Below are positions 25,606 through 36,504 of a stretch of 64,000 nt of DNA, piece after piece (position 1 is the stretch's first letter; each line of letters begins with the position of its first letter). Origin of the DNA: Thalassia testudinum (taxonomy: Eukaryota > Streptophyta > Magnoliopsida > Alismatales > Hydrocharitaceae). The position numbers and the translations under genes were made by a program. Where the stretch lies: positions 119,798,001-119,862,000 of the forward strand of contig JAZHRO010000013.1 of NCBI GenBank assembly GCA_037157565.1, written 5' to 3'. Under the pieces are notes generated by a model that searched no databases, was not told the DNA's origin, and was given only the letters and a program-made list of their open reading frames with translations.

Positions 25606-26298
25606 TATTCAAATTATCTTCCTTGAGTTCCTCTATAAATCCACAATCCTCAAATTAATTGCCTTGAAAATATCCAATTTCAGTTTTCAATCCCCAAAGG
25701 TGATTTTCATGCTACCGCTCTCATAGTTGATATTGGCCTTAGCGGTAGCCAAGAACAAATGCCCCAGAATGATGGGCATGTTCCTTAAATTCTCAAGTAC
25801 ATCCATGTCAAGGACAAGGAAATCTATAGGAAAATAGAAGTCCTTAACCTTGACAATAACATTCTCAATAGCGCCTCTCGAATTTGTGATCGAACAGTCC
25901 GCTAACTGTAGTGTTACTAAGGTTGGCCGAAGTTCACCTAATCCGAACTTCTCGTAAAGAGAAGTCGGAATTAGGTTAATGGATGTACCTAAATCCAAGG
26001 GTGTCCGGTCAAAAGTGTAATCTTCGATAATACATGAAATCAAAGGGGCACCTAGATCTCTCTTTCTCGAAAGAAGGTCATGTAGGATAATAGAACTAGC
26101 CTTCTTGGAGAGTATCACCTTCCTCGAAATAGATTCCCTCAGCTTACACTTTTGGGTGCATAAATCCTTTAAGAATTTAGCATAAGCCGGTATGTGTTTG
26201 ATAGCATCGAGGAGGGGGATATTGATTTCAACATTCTTGAATATATTCAAGAGCTCCTTGTTACTATCAACAGGCTTCTTCTTCCTAGGTTTAATCAA
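25606..26298 (-). pseudogene. Aspartic protease region of element C
   Basis: From 26298 leftward: helical region KELLNIFKNVEINIPLLDAIKHIPAYAKFLKDL as in A's gag-protease junction, then the retropepsin-like active site PLDLGTSINLIP, ADCSITNSRGAIENV and a C-terminal IILGHLFLATA. The catalytic triplet is DLG rather than DTG/DSG, as also in element A. A stop at 25687 separates it from RT. Confidence 0.85.
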
Positions 26299-28029
26299 GG
26301 CCTCAAGAAAAGGAGCATGAGTCAGATCTTCAAAATCAGGTCCTGAGCCTTGATTTCTTCTTTAGAGTTCTCCTTTCTTTCCTCAGGCACACCAGGATTT
26401 TCTTGAGTAGAGTAGTGTAGGTGTGGGTCCTGGGTTTGCCTTCCACTCCTCAAAGTATCGGAGTTGGCAAATGCGTGCGGGTTTGGATCTTGGGGAGGGT
26501 TAGCAAAGATTAAAGGGGCTTGATTAGCCAAAAACCCCGGATTTGATGAAGAAGCAGAAGAGGAAAGACCCTGCTCAACCACCTGAGCATGTGAATGTTG
26601 GTCCCTGTGATTCCCATACTCTTGGGCTTGATTGCCTGGATTCTGTATGTTGTGCGGGTTGGGTATGGGTTGAGATGGCAAAGACCTAGGTTGACGGGTA
26701 TTAGCAATGAGTCCAGTTTGCAAGTTGTCTAGTGAGGTTTTCATTTTGTGCATAAGCTGGAGCATAGATCCTTGCATCTCTACCATCTGACGGTTCAAAT
26801 CAGCCTACACTACGGGTTGACAAGCATTCCAAACTAGCTAATTGACCTGATTCAGGGGTAGCTGAGTATAAACATGACCCTGACCCATTGATCTTTGTGA
26901 AGCATAGTTGCTAGGTCGGAATTGGGTCTGCTGCCTTAGATTTTTCCAAGAGAAGTTAGGGTGGTTCCTCCAACCTGGATTATAAGCATTGGAATATGGG
27001 TTGGACCTAATGTTCTCCTGTTCAACATAAACATCCTCATAGGGGGAGGATGGAGAGAAAGAAAGGGAGGGATCAAAGGAACTGGGATCAAAGGCCCCAG
27101 TTTGGAACCTGTGGGGTTCTAAGTAATGTTGGCTCACGGTTGAGCCGCATCCAGTTGATTCACAAACTCCTGTCCAGAAGGAGCTTGCGAAGAATGGAAT
27201 CCTAAATTCTAGGATTTAGTGGATCGAGAATTGTTCACAGAGTTTCCAGCCATCCACTCCAACCTTTTGGTAACCTGGTCCACCTTATCTAGTTTATTAC
27301 AAATCTGCTCCATACCGAATGAATGAGAGTCATGGACCTCATTAATATTCGAACTGGGTTGTTGGGACCGATTAAATGTATCCATAAAGGCATGATTGAT
27401 TGAATTTTCACTCATTTCCTCAAACAAATCATGTGCACTATCTACATCTTTGTTGAGGAAATTGCCTCCGCAAGAAGCATCCACGTGATTTCTGAGTTGC
27501 TTAGTCAACCCGTGGTAAAAGATCTACACGAGTTGCCATTTGGCACCTCGTGGTGTGGACACTTCTGTAATAAGTCCTGGAATTAGTCCCAGGCAACATG
27601 AAACTACTCCCCTAGCTGCTGGGGGAAAGTAGTAATCGCCCACCTCAGTGCATTGGTACGCCCGACTGGAAAGAATTTCTTTAAGAAAATCGATTTAAGA
27701 TCGTTCAAGTTGCTATCGACGTTCCTATGGTCCTGTACCAATGAGCAGCCTTATCCCTAAGAGAGTGGGGAAAGAGCCTCATGATCATTTTCTCTTCATT
27801 CACGTTTCGTGCTTTGGTGGTCTAGACCAAAGTGGTCAAGTCCTCCAAATGCTGAAACGGGTCTTCAGAGCCAAGCCCATGAAAATGTTTGATCAGGCTT
27901 AACACCTAGGGCTCTATTTCTACATCTTCGACAGGAATCTGGACACCAGGACATTCCCCGTAATTTGAAGGATCATAAAAATCCTTCAAGGGCTGAGCAT
28001 CCTGCATTCTCTGGAACCTTTCTTGCATT
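26299..28029 (-). pseudogene. Gag of element C, main part (broken)
   Basis: Leftward from the A insertion: capsid-like segment with LFPHSLRDKAAHWYRT and FLKKFFPVGRTNALR (about 27880-27650), then pieces 27508-27209 and 27137-26838 (NPGWRNHPNFSWKN, the Gag tail also present in A) and 26798-26322, Gln/Pro-rich. Several stops interrupt it. GCATT at 28025-28029 is A's left duplication. The first 57 codons lie beyond A at 39542-39710. Confidence 0.85.
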
Positions 28030-29845
28030 TGATTAGCCCATAGTTGTGGGTTATTTAAGTATTTAAGTGCCTACACATTAGGTTAATTCTAACATTTATT
28101 TAGTATAAATTAGGATGTAAATAGATTAATTCATAGTTTTAATCTAATTACATAATCCATAAATTGCATTCATATCTTAAGTGCATTTAGAATTAGCTTA
28201 GAATAGCATTCATCTAATTAGATAACTAATTAGGTATATTGTTTTTATTAACATAGAAGTTGAGGGTCTATACATAAATACCCTAATATTTTAATAATAT
28301 TTGCTTTATTCGTCTTCTTTCAGAACGGCTGGCTGCCGCTCCAACGCCCGGCTGCTGCAGTGATGAAGCCATTCAAGGGGGAGCGGATGTGGTGGATCTG
28401 GTCGGCGGCTGATTTCAAAATTGTTCAAGACACTATAAAAGGAGCACGGAAGCTGCCGGCTGCAGCAGGCCTCCGCCACCGACTCACCACTGTGCAGAGA
28501 GATCCTCTCTCTTCCACTCCACACTGCCGGCCTCTACCGTGGCGGCGAGTCTCCACCACCGTGGGCGTGTGGTGTGACAGGCCACACCGCCATCCGGAGC
28601 TCGCCCGCATTACCGTGAGCACATCAGCGTGCATCTTCCTCGCCGTCGTCGCAGACCACCACGCAAGCTACTGATCAGCCACCCTCTCAGTAACTTAAGA
28701 CGTCTGGGAAATTTCCCAGACGTCTGAAGTTACCCGCTCACCTCCACTTCCTCAGCCTGCACTCTCCAACCGGCCACCAAACCGCCTGCGCCCTCCACCG
28801 CTCACCGGCTGCTGACCTGCGCACGCCTGCAGATCAGCCCGCGCTCTCCTCCAATGCCTGCAGCATCCTCCAACAGCCGCCTGCAGCTTCCACCGCACAC
28901 GCCAACCGCCTGCAGACCACCGCGCAAGCGCCCCCTCTGCAGCTACCACCGCCACGCCTCCGCGCGCCAGCGCCCTCCGCAGACCCTCCGCGCGCCCACG
29001 CACAGCCATCTGCAAACCACCGCGCAAGCGCCCCCTCTGCAGCTTCCACCGCACAGCCATCTGCAAACCACCGCGCAAGTGCCCCCTCTGCAGCTTCCAC
29101 CGCACACGCCAGCGCCCGCCTGCAGACCACCGCAGCCACGCCTCCGCGCGCCAACGCCCTCCGCAGACCCTCCGCGCGCCCACGCACAGCCACCTGCAGA
29201 ACCGCCAGCAACCGACCTCTGCAGCTACCACCGCAGCCACGCCTCCGCGCACCAGCGCCCGCCTGCAGACCACCGCAGCCACGCCTCCGCGCGCCAGCGC
29301 CTTCCGCAGACCCTCCGCGCGCCCACGCACAACCGCCTGCAGCACCTCCGCCGGAGCTCGTCCGGCCACCTCCGGCCGCCGCGCGACTCGCCGTCACCAC
29401 CGATTCGAAGCCCTTGATCCAAGGGACCTCCGCCGAGCTTCCCGCGCCCAGCCATCGGCTCCTCGTCGCGCAAGACAACGGGGAAAAATTCCCCTGTTTT
29501 GCTACAGTAAAGCATTGATTAAAATTTACATTTTCTGCCATTGCCAGATTTTATTCATATTCTATTCACTCTGCATTGCGGAAAATATCCTGTAGTTTAT
29601 CATAATTGCCATTTCAGCATTATTTCTTGCTTAAACCTTAATCTAAAGGCAATCTTGGCTTGGTTCTTGTCCAAATTGACTCCGAACAAACATTTTTAAG
29701 TGGCGCGAATTTTAATACGTTATTGCCTCCCTGTGGAAACGACCCGCTCCTCTGCGAGTGGTTATTTCTTATTAAAAATTGATTAGTCGATTTTTCCACC
29801 ACATTAAACTACAAACGACTTAAAAGCGAAAGATCGACCCGGTCA
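28030..29845 (+). repeat. 5' LTR of element A
   Basis: 1816 bp. AT-rich U3, TATA box at 28433-28441, a perfect inverted repeat AGACGTCTGGGAAATTTCCC/AGACGTCT near 28698-28725, then a very CG-rich minisatellite-like R/U5 region (about 28850-29400) built from CGCCTGCAGACCACCGC-like and CTCCGCGCGCC-like words. It carries one 51-bp unit more than the 3' LTR (within about 28990-29110). The long frames it opens on both strands are composition artefacts. Confidence 0.95.
28433..28441 (+). promoter_or_regulatory. TATA box of A 5' LTR
   Basis: CTATAAAAG about 400 bp into the LTR, identical at 38168-38176 in the 3' LTR. Confidence 0.75.
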
Positions 29846-29847
29846 AA

Positions 29848-29865
29848 TGGCGCCGTTGCTGGGGA
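29848..29865 (+). other. Primer-binding site of element A (tRNA-Asp type)
   Basis: TGGCGCCGTTGCTGGGGA, two bases after the LTR. It matches the complement of plant tRNA-Asp(GTC) 3' end at 17 of 18 positions. TTGCT (29856-29860) can pair with GGCAA (29866-29870). Confidence 0.92.
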
Positions 29866-31089
29866 GGCAACAGACGCAATAATTTCGCCTAATTTTATTT
29901 TGATTATTTGTCAATTGCACAGAGATTTGACCATTCATTATTTTCTTTTCTGTGTGAGAAATTTTGTGCAAGAATCAGCCACTGTGAGAGGCGACCCTTG
30001 ACGTCGCCAGACGAGAAGTGGACAAGCAATTTTGAAAAGAGGAGAAGGACGAGGACGCGACGGACACCATTGTATTTAATCTCTAATTTAATTAGAATAG
30101 AATTAAGACTGAAGACTTAATTTTTCATTACAGTTAGTTTGAAACCCTTGTTCTGGGGCATATTTTGAGGGTTTGTTCCCTGATTTTATTTTGGACCCGT
30201 GTTGGGTAATTTTTGGGAGCCTGTTCCCTTTTCTTTAGATTTAGGTTTATTTTTTTTATTATTTCTTTTATTTGCTTGTGCATAAGTAGTTCTAAAAAAA
30301 AATAGAAAAAAAGAAAAAAAACGAGCTGCCTGCTAGAAGCTGCCTGCCCTAGGACGAACCATTTAGGTCTGTATGAGCAGCCTCTAGATTTGCTTTTCTG
30401 CATTGCGTGCATTTTTGCATCGAAGATCGCTGGAGGCAAGGTACGCATTCTCTTACTTTGCATCCTATTTTTGATCACGCATTGCATTTGGGATTTAATG
30501 CAAAGACCACCTAATCTGTACTGAATAAATCTAACAAGTGGTCACATTTTTTTTTTTTAGAAAAAGGACTAATTAAAGGAAGGAAATTTTAAAAACCAAG
30601 GATTTCATTTTCAAACTTGGCGTGCGATTCAAAGTTTAAAATCTTTTACGGTGTATGCACACTTATTTCACTTGCACCACGACACGCTTCTAGACACTCC
30701 TTAGGTTTGGAAATACTAGGACAAGAGCCCTCCTTTAGTTGGATTCTGAAGTGTTCGGAACTTGAGATCAAAGGTTTTGTAAATCCAAAGAGGGGGATAC
30801 CCTGTCACGGATTTTTGGGGGTAGTTGAGGAGCACCGCGAAAGCACAGCTTCAAAGGAAGGCTTAGGCCTACTTGCATCCCTCGATCTTCCGTCTTTGGA
30901 TTTACTTGACCATTTGAGATTTAGGGAAGATTACCTAAGTTCCAACTAGGTCTTTTTAGGCGAGCCGTAGGTTGACAACAGGCGCGTAATTGATTGGGTA
31001 ACTTGTTTTGTCACCTACAATTTGAATTAAATTCAAAAGCCTAAATCTGTAAAGACCAAACAAGTCCGTTTGAATTGTGTTTGTAGTGC
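29866..31089 (+). other. Leader of element A
   Basis: 1.2 kb between PBS and gag. It holds one unrecognised 110-codon ORF (30617-30949) without similarity to gag or pol. GGCAAG|GTACGC at 30440/30441 and TTGTGTTTGTAG at 31086 could be splice donor and acceptor; the implied 646-bp intron would remove that ORF and end 3 nt before the gag ATG. Splicing is an inference. Confidence 0.65.
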
Positions 31090-33477
31090 ATGCTTGGTAG
31101 GCGTTCTCTTAGGAGACAACTTGTATTTGATCCTGAACCAGAAAGAATCCTAAGAAAAGACCTCCCAAGGGTAGAAATGGCCGGTCAAAGGAGCCTTAAG
31201 GAATATTTCATCCCAACCAACCAAGCTGGCCCAGCACTACGTAGACCTGGAGGGGATAATCCATATGAGATCAAAAGTAGTACCATATCCTTGCTACCCT
31301 CCTTTTATGGTACTACTAGGGAAGATCCTTACAGGCATATTGAGGAATTCACCGAGGTCTGTTCCACGGTGAAGCTGCAGGGCGTTACTGATGACGCTCA
31401 AATGCAGACCCTTTTTCCCTTCTCCCTAAAGGACAAAGCCAAGTATTGGTATCACACCCTTGATAATTTAAATACTTGGGATGCCCTTAAAAAGAAGTTT
31501 TTGAAGAAGTACTTCCCCATGAGCAAAACAAATCACTTTAGGAGGGAAATCATGAGTTTTGCTCAAAAGGATGGGGAAGCTTTCCATGATGCGTGGGAGC
31601 GCTTTAACGATTTGCTGAGACTTTGCCCACATCACCAGGTGCCTAAATGGCAACTGGTTGAAAGGTTCTACACCGGACTTAATGATTCTCATAGGCAAAC
31701 TGTGGATGGTGCCTGTGCAGGAACCTTTCTATCTAAGACTGAGGATGAAGCTTGGAACTTATTTGATACTTTGAGTGAGAATTCTATTCACTTGAATTCT
31801 GCCTACATGGATAGAAAGCCCACTCTCATGCAAAGAAAGTTGGAGGCGAATGAAGCAAGGGAAACCCAGAATTTAGCTTATCAAATTCAATTACTGAATC
31901 AAAACATGGAAAGGCTTATGTCGAACCCGAGTTCATTGACACCTAACACCTCCACATCCCAAGCTTCCGAATGTGTAATTTGTCAAGGCAATACACACGC
32001 CACTGTGGATTGCCACTTAGCCTCCCAATTCCCTGAGCTTGTACAAGCAGATTTGAATGCCGCTCAAGGGTTCCGTCCAAGACCTCGTAATGATCCTTTC
32101 TCCAACACTTATAATGAGGGATGGAGGAACCACCCAAACTTTTCATGGAGACAAGGAAATGTCTCAAATTCAGGGAATTACAAACCGCAATCCTTTCAAA
32201 ACCATCAAATGAACCAACCTCAGACCTTTGCCCAACCTAAAACCTCTGAGATGGATGAATTGAAGGCGATATTGAAAACTATGCAAGAAAGTCAAAGTGC
32301 CATCATCCAATCTCATGACAAGGCTATACATGAGATGAAATCACAAATTGGACACCTTGTTGAGGCCGTTAGACAGAGGGAGACTGGGAAGTTTCCAAGT
32401 GCTGCTGAGGAAAATCCTAAAGGAAAAGGGATTGTCTTTAGGGAGCATGCTCAGGCGGTGACTATTCTGAGGAGTGGGAAAGAAATTTCCAAACCCGATG
32501 CTCCTATAGTCTCACCCCCTAAAAAAACATCCACCCCGACTTTCACCCCCACCGAAGAAGATTTGCCCAAATCTCCTTCGCTTGAAATCACCTCACCGGA
32601 AGAAGTTGCCCCCATTCCACCCCTTACTCGACATGACAACCCTTCCACCCAGAGATCGAGAGTGCCATTTCCAGAGCGCTTATCCACCTCTGGGCAGACT
32701 TCTGCTGGCTCATCTGGAGCCAAAGATAAGACGGATGAGATTATGGAAACTTTCAAGCAAGTGCAGATTAACCTGCCTTTGCTTGAAGCTATCAGGCAGA
32801 TTCCGTCTTATGCCCGCTTCTTAAAGGACTTGTGCACGAAAAAGCGGCAATCTAGAAAACAGGTCCAGTTTAAAGTTGTCCTGCCTGATTCTGTTAGCTC
32901 AATTGTTCAACATGGCACACCTCCGAAACTTAAGGACCCAGGGGCCCCATATATCTCTGTAGTTATTGGTGACTTACAAATTGATGAGGCTCTGCTTGAT
33001 CTGGGTGCGGGGGTGAACATCCTTCCGAGCTATGTATATGAACAACTTGGGGGAGGCAATCTGAAGCCTAGCCCTGTAGTCCTTCAAGTTGCTGATCGAT
33101 CACTTAAGACACCACGGGGAATTTTGGAATATGTCCTCGTAAGAGTGGAGGATTTCTTTTTTCCCGTTGACTTCTTAGTTTTGGACACTGACCCTACCAA
33201 CAAGCCAACCAAACCCTCCATCATTTTGGGCCGCCCCTTCCTTGCAACTTCCCATGCTTCAATTAATTGCAATACTGGGGCATTGAAAATGGGCTTTGGG
33301 AATAGGAAAATCCGGCTTAATGTGTTTGATGCTTACAAACAAGCTGGACTTGAGGATTGTTCTCAAGTTGAGGTGATAGATGACCTGATTGAAGAGGCAA
33401 CTCCTGCAATGTTATGTGATGACCCCCTTCAGCATGTCATGCTAAATGAGCATTCCCATCTCTTGGAAGAATGTTAA
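31090..33477 (+). CDS. gag-pro: Gag-protease polyprotein of element A
   Basis: 795 codons, ATG at 31090, stop TAA 33475-33477. Residues about 75-230 form the capsid-like domain of plant gypsy Gag (LFPFSLKDKAKYWYHTLDNL, FLKKYFPMSKTNHFRREI). A zinc knuckle CVICQGNTHATVDC (CX2CX4HX4C) lies near residues 295-308, followed by a Gln/Asn-rich stretch and a Pro/Thr/Ser-rich linker. A retropepsin-like protease (ALLDLGAGVNILP near residue 635; IILGRPFLATSHA) occupies the C-terminal third. It would form the particle and cut the polyprotein. The active-site triplet DLG replaces the canonical DTG/DSG, as in C. RT continues in the same frame after the TAA, so the stop may be a recent mutation of a single gag-pol ORF or a read-through site; the sequence alone does not decide. 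Confidence 0.93.
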   Translation: MLGRRSLRRQLVFDPEPERILRKDLPRVEMAGQRSLKEYFIPTNQAGPALRRPGGDNPYEIKSSTISLLPSFYGTTREDPYRHIEEFTEVCSTVKLQGVTDDAQMQTLFPFSLKDKAKYWYHTLDNLNTWDALKKKFLKKYFPMSKTNHFRREIMSFAQKDGEAFHDAWERFNDLLRLCPHHQVPKWQLVERFYTGLNDSHRQTVDGACAGTFLSKTEDEAWNLFDTLSENSIHLNSAYMDRKPTLMQRKLEANEARETQNLAYQIQLLNQNMERLMSNPSSLTPNTSTSQASECVICQGNTHATVDCHLASQFPELVQADLNAAQGFRPRPRNDPFSNTYNEGWRNHPNFSWRQGNVSNSGNYKPQSFQNHQMNQPQTFAQPKTSEMDELKAILKTMQESQSAIIQSHDKAIHEMKSQIGHLVEAVRQRETGKFPSAAEENPKGKGIVFREHAQAVTILRSGKEISKPDAPIVSPPKKTSTPTFTPTEEDLPKSPSLEITSPEEVAPIPPLTRHDNPSTQRSRVPFPERLSTSGQTSAGSSGAKDKTDEIMETFKQVQINLPLLEAIRQIPSYARFLKDLCTKKRQSRKQVQFKVVLPDSVSSIVQHGTPPKLKDPGAPYISVVIGDLQIDEALLDLGAGVNILPSYVYEQLGGGNLKPSPVVLQVADRSLKTPRGILEYVLVRVEDFFFPVDFLVLDTDPTNKPTKPSIILGRPFLATSHASINCNTGALKMGFGNRKIRLNVFDAYKQAGLEDCSQVEVIDDLIEEATPAMLCDDPLQHVMLNEHSHLLEEC

Positions 33478-36400
33478 GAGGATATACTAGAACTAGAGGA
33501 ATTGCTAGGAGTTTCTGCTGAGTCTCTTCCCCCATCATTTCCGCCGAAGGCAGATTTGCTACCTGAGATGGGGACATCTATTATGAAACCCTCAACCATA
33601 CAAGCCCCCAACCTTGAGTTGAAACCCCTCCCTGACACTCTCAAGTATGTTTTCCTAGGTGCCAATGATACGCTCCCAGTTATCATTTCGGCTGTGCTGT
33701 CTGAGGCACAGGAGGGAGCCTTGATTGAATGCCTGTCTAGGCATAAGGAAGCTATTGCTTGGAGCATTGCTGACATTAAGGGTATAGACTCTACACTCTG
33801 CATGCACCACATTTATACTGATGATTCCATCAAGCCTTTTAGGGACATGCAGAGACGTCTGAACCCTAATATGAGGGAGGTTGTAAAAAAGGAAATCCTG
33901 AAGTGGTTGGACGCTGGGATCATATATCCCATTGCTGATAGTAAATGGGTTAGTCCCATTCATGTGGTGCCAAAGAAGGCAGGCTTTACTGTGGAACTCA
34001 ACGACCAAGGTGAACAAGTTGTCACTAGACCCTCAACTGGATGGAGGGTCTGTATTGATTACCGCAAGCTGAACACCGCTACCCAGAAGGATCACTTTCC
34101 TTTGCCTTTTATTGATCAAATTCTCGAAAAATTGGCAGGGAATAAGTATTATTGCTTTCTCGATGGATATTCTGGGTACAATCAGGTGGCAGTCTTTCCT
34201 GATGACCAGGAAAAGACGACATTCACGAGTCCTTACGGTACTTTTGCATTCAGGCGTATGCCGTTTGGATTATGTAATGCCCCTGCAACTTTCCAGCGGT
34301 GTATGATGTCTATCTTTTCGGACATGATTGACGAGTGTGTCGAAGTATTTATGGATGACTTCTCTATTTATGGCTCGTCTTTCGACCAGTGTCTCCTGCA
34401 CCTGGAGAATGTGTTGAAATGATGTAAGGAGACTGGTTTAGTCCTCAGCTGGGAGAAAAGTCACTTCATGGTACAGAAAGGAATTGTACTTGGGCATGTT
34501 GTATCTGAGCAAGGTTTGGAAGTAGATAAAGCCAAGATTGATTCTATTTCCAAACTTCCATTGCCTACGAATGTCAAACAGATTAGATCCTTTCTGGGCC
34601 ATGCTGGCTTTTACAGGCGCTTTATTAAAAATTTTAGTAAGATTTCTAGGCCACTTTGTGACTTATTGGCGAAGGAATCTTCCTTCAGTTTTGATTCAAA
34701 ATGTGCCGAGGCCTTTCAAACTCTAAAGGAGGCCTTGATCTCTGCGCCTGTTCTCCAAGCTCCTGATTGGGCACTCCCCTTTGAGCTTATGTGTGATGCT
34801 TCGGATTATGCAGTGGGAGCAGTCCTTGGACAAAGGGTTGAGGGAAGACCTCATGTGCTGCATTATGCAAGCAAGACTTTAACTGAACCTCAGCAAAACT
34901 ACACCGTCACTGAAAAAGAATTACTTGCTGTAGTTTTTGCTCTGGAGAAGTTTAGGTCTTATTTACTTGGGTCTAAGGTGGTTATTTTTACTGATCATGC
35001 AGCAGTGAAACATCTCATTGCTAAGAAAGATTCTAAGCCACGTCTAATTAGGTGGATCTTACTCCTTCAAGAATTTGACTTGGAAATACGTGAAAAGAAA
35101 GGAGTAGAAAATGTTGTGGCTGACCACCTGTCTCGTCTTCCTCTTAACGACTCTATTTCTGAAGACATTCGCGAGACATTCCCCGATGAAACTCTGATGG
35201 CGGTAACACCAACTTTACCTTGGTATGCAGACATTGTAAATTACTTGGTCACTGGACAAACTCCTGGCTCTTGGGATAAGCAGAAAAGAAAGAGATTCAT
35301 TTCTCAAGCAAGATATTTTCATTGGGAAGAGCCAGAATTATTTAGAATTGGACAAGACCAAGTTTTGAGACGTTGTGTGCCTGAAGAGGAACAACAAAGT
35401 GTGCTGACATTTTGCCATGCACTTCATTGTGGAGGACACTTTGGTGCTAAGAAAACTGCTTTTAAGGTTCTCCAGTCTGGTTTTTGGTGGCCTTCCTTAT
35501 TTAAGGATTCTCATAATTTTGTTAAGGCCTGTATTAGATGTCAACGGACTGGAACGATTGGGAAGAAGAATGAAATGCCTCAACATCATATTCAATCTGT
35601 TGAAATTTTTGATGTGTGGGGAATTGACTTTATGGGCCCCTTCCCGTCGTCCCATGGTTTTGAATATATCTTGGTGGCAGTTGATTATGTCTCTAAATGG
35701 ATAGAGGCCATTCCGACGCGCACAAATGACCACTCTGTGGTTTTGAAATTTGTGAAGGCCAATATCATATCCCGTTTCGGCTGCCCCAAGACTATTATAA
35801 GTGATGGGGGACCTCATTTCCGAAACCACCACTTCAATCGGTTAATTAAGAGTTTGGGAGTGACTCACAAGGTTGCTACCCCTTACCACCCTCAAACAAG
35901 TGGTCAGGTTGAAGTATCAAATAGGGAGATAAAAAATATTTTGGAAAAGACCGTTAGACCTGATAGGAAAGATTGGTCCCAAAAGCTCGATGATGCTTTG
36001 TGGGCTTATCGAACGGCCTATAAGACCCCTTTGGGTACTTCTCCCTTTCGGATTGTGTATGGAAAAGCGTGCCATTTACCTGTTGAGTTGGAACATAAAG
36101 CACTTTGGGCTATTCGAAGTGTTAACATGGATTTAGAGAAGGCAGGTAAGGCACGATTTCTAGAATTAAGTGAGCTTGAGGAGCTGAGGAATGATGCTTA
36201 TGACACCTCTCAAGCTTATAAAGAAAGAACTAAGGTCTTGCATGACAAGTTTATTCTTCGAAAGACCTTTGAACCCAACCAACAAGTCTGGCTTTTCAAT
36301 TCCAGACTTAAGCTTTTTCCTGGGAAATTAAAATCTCGTTGGGATGGGCCTTACATAATCACCAAAGTATTCCCCCATGGAGCTGTGGAGATCAAAAATC

Positions 36401-36504
36401 CTTCCTCTTCAGCAACTCCCTTTATCGTCAACGGTCAACGGTTAAAACCGTACATAACTTTAGATGGCCATCTAGTTGACGAAGTCACTCTTGAGGAGCC
36501 TTAG
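33478..36504 (+). pseudogene. pol: Pol of element A (RT, RNase H, integrase), one internal TGA
   Basis: In frame with gag-protease; open from 33478 to the TAG at 36502-36504 except for TGA at 34420-34422, where the context ([14 protein letters not shown]) suggests an Arg codon changed by a C-to-T transition. RT: VCIDYRKLNTATQKDHFPLPF, FAFRRMPFGLCNAPATFQ and catalytic FMDDFS (near 34351). RNase [40 protein letters not shown]. Integrase: zinc site HALHCGGHF...CIRCQ (near 35415-35540), core [17 protein letters not shown] and Glu in [11 protein letters not shown], and C-terminal [20 protein letters not shown]. All visible catalytic residues are present. Apart from the two stops the element looks competent; it was probably active recently or mobilised in trans. 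Confidence 0.95.

Noticed and set aside
28752..29541. Long open frames (187-235 codons) on both strands in the CG-rich part of A's LTR, repeated at 38487-39237
   Set aside because: They overlap each other on opposite strands, consist of minisatellite words, differ between the two LTRs by indels and match no domain; a composition effect.
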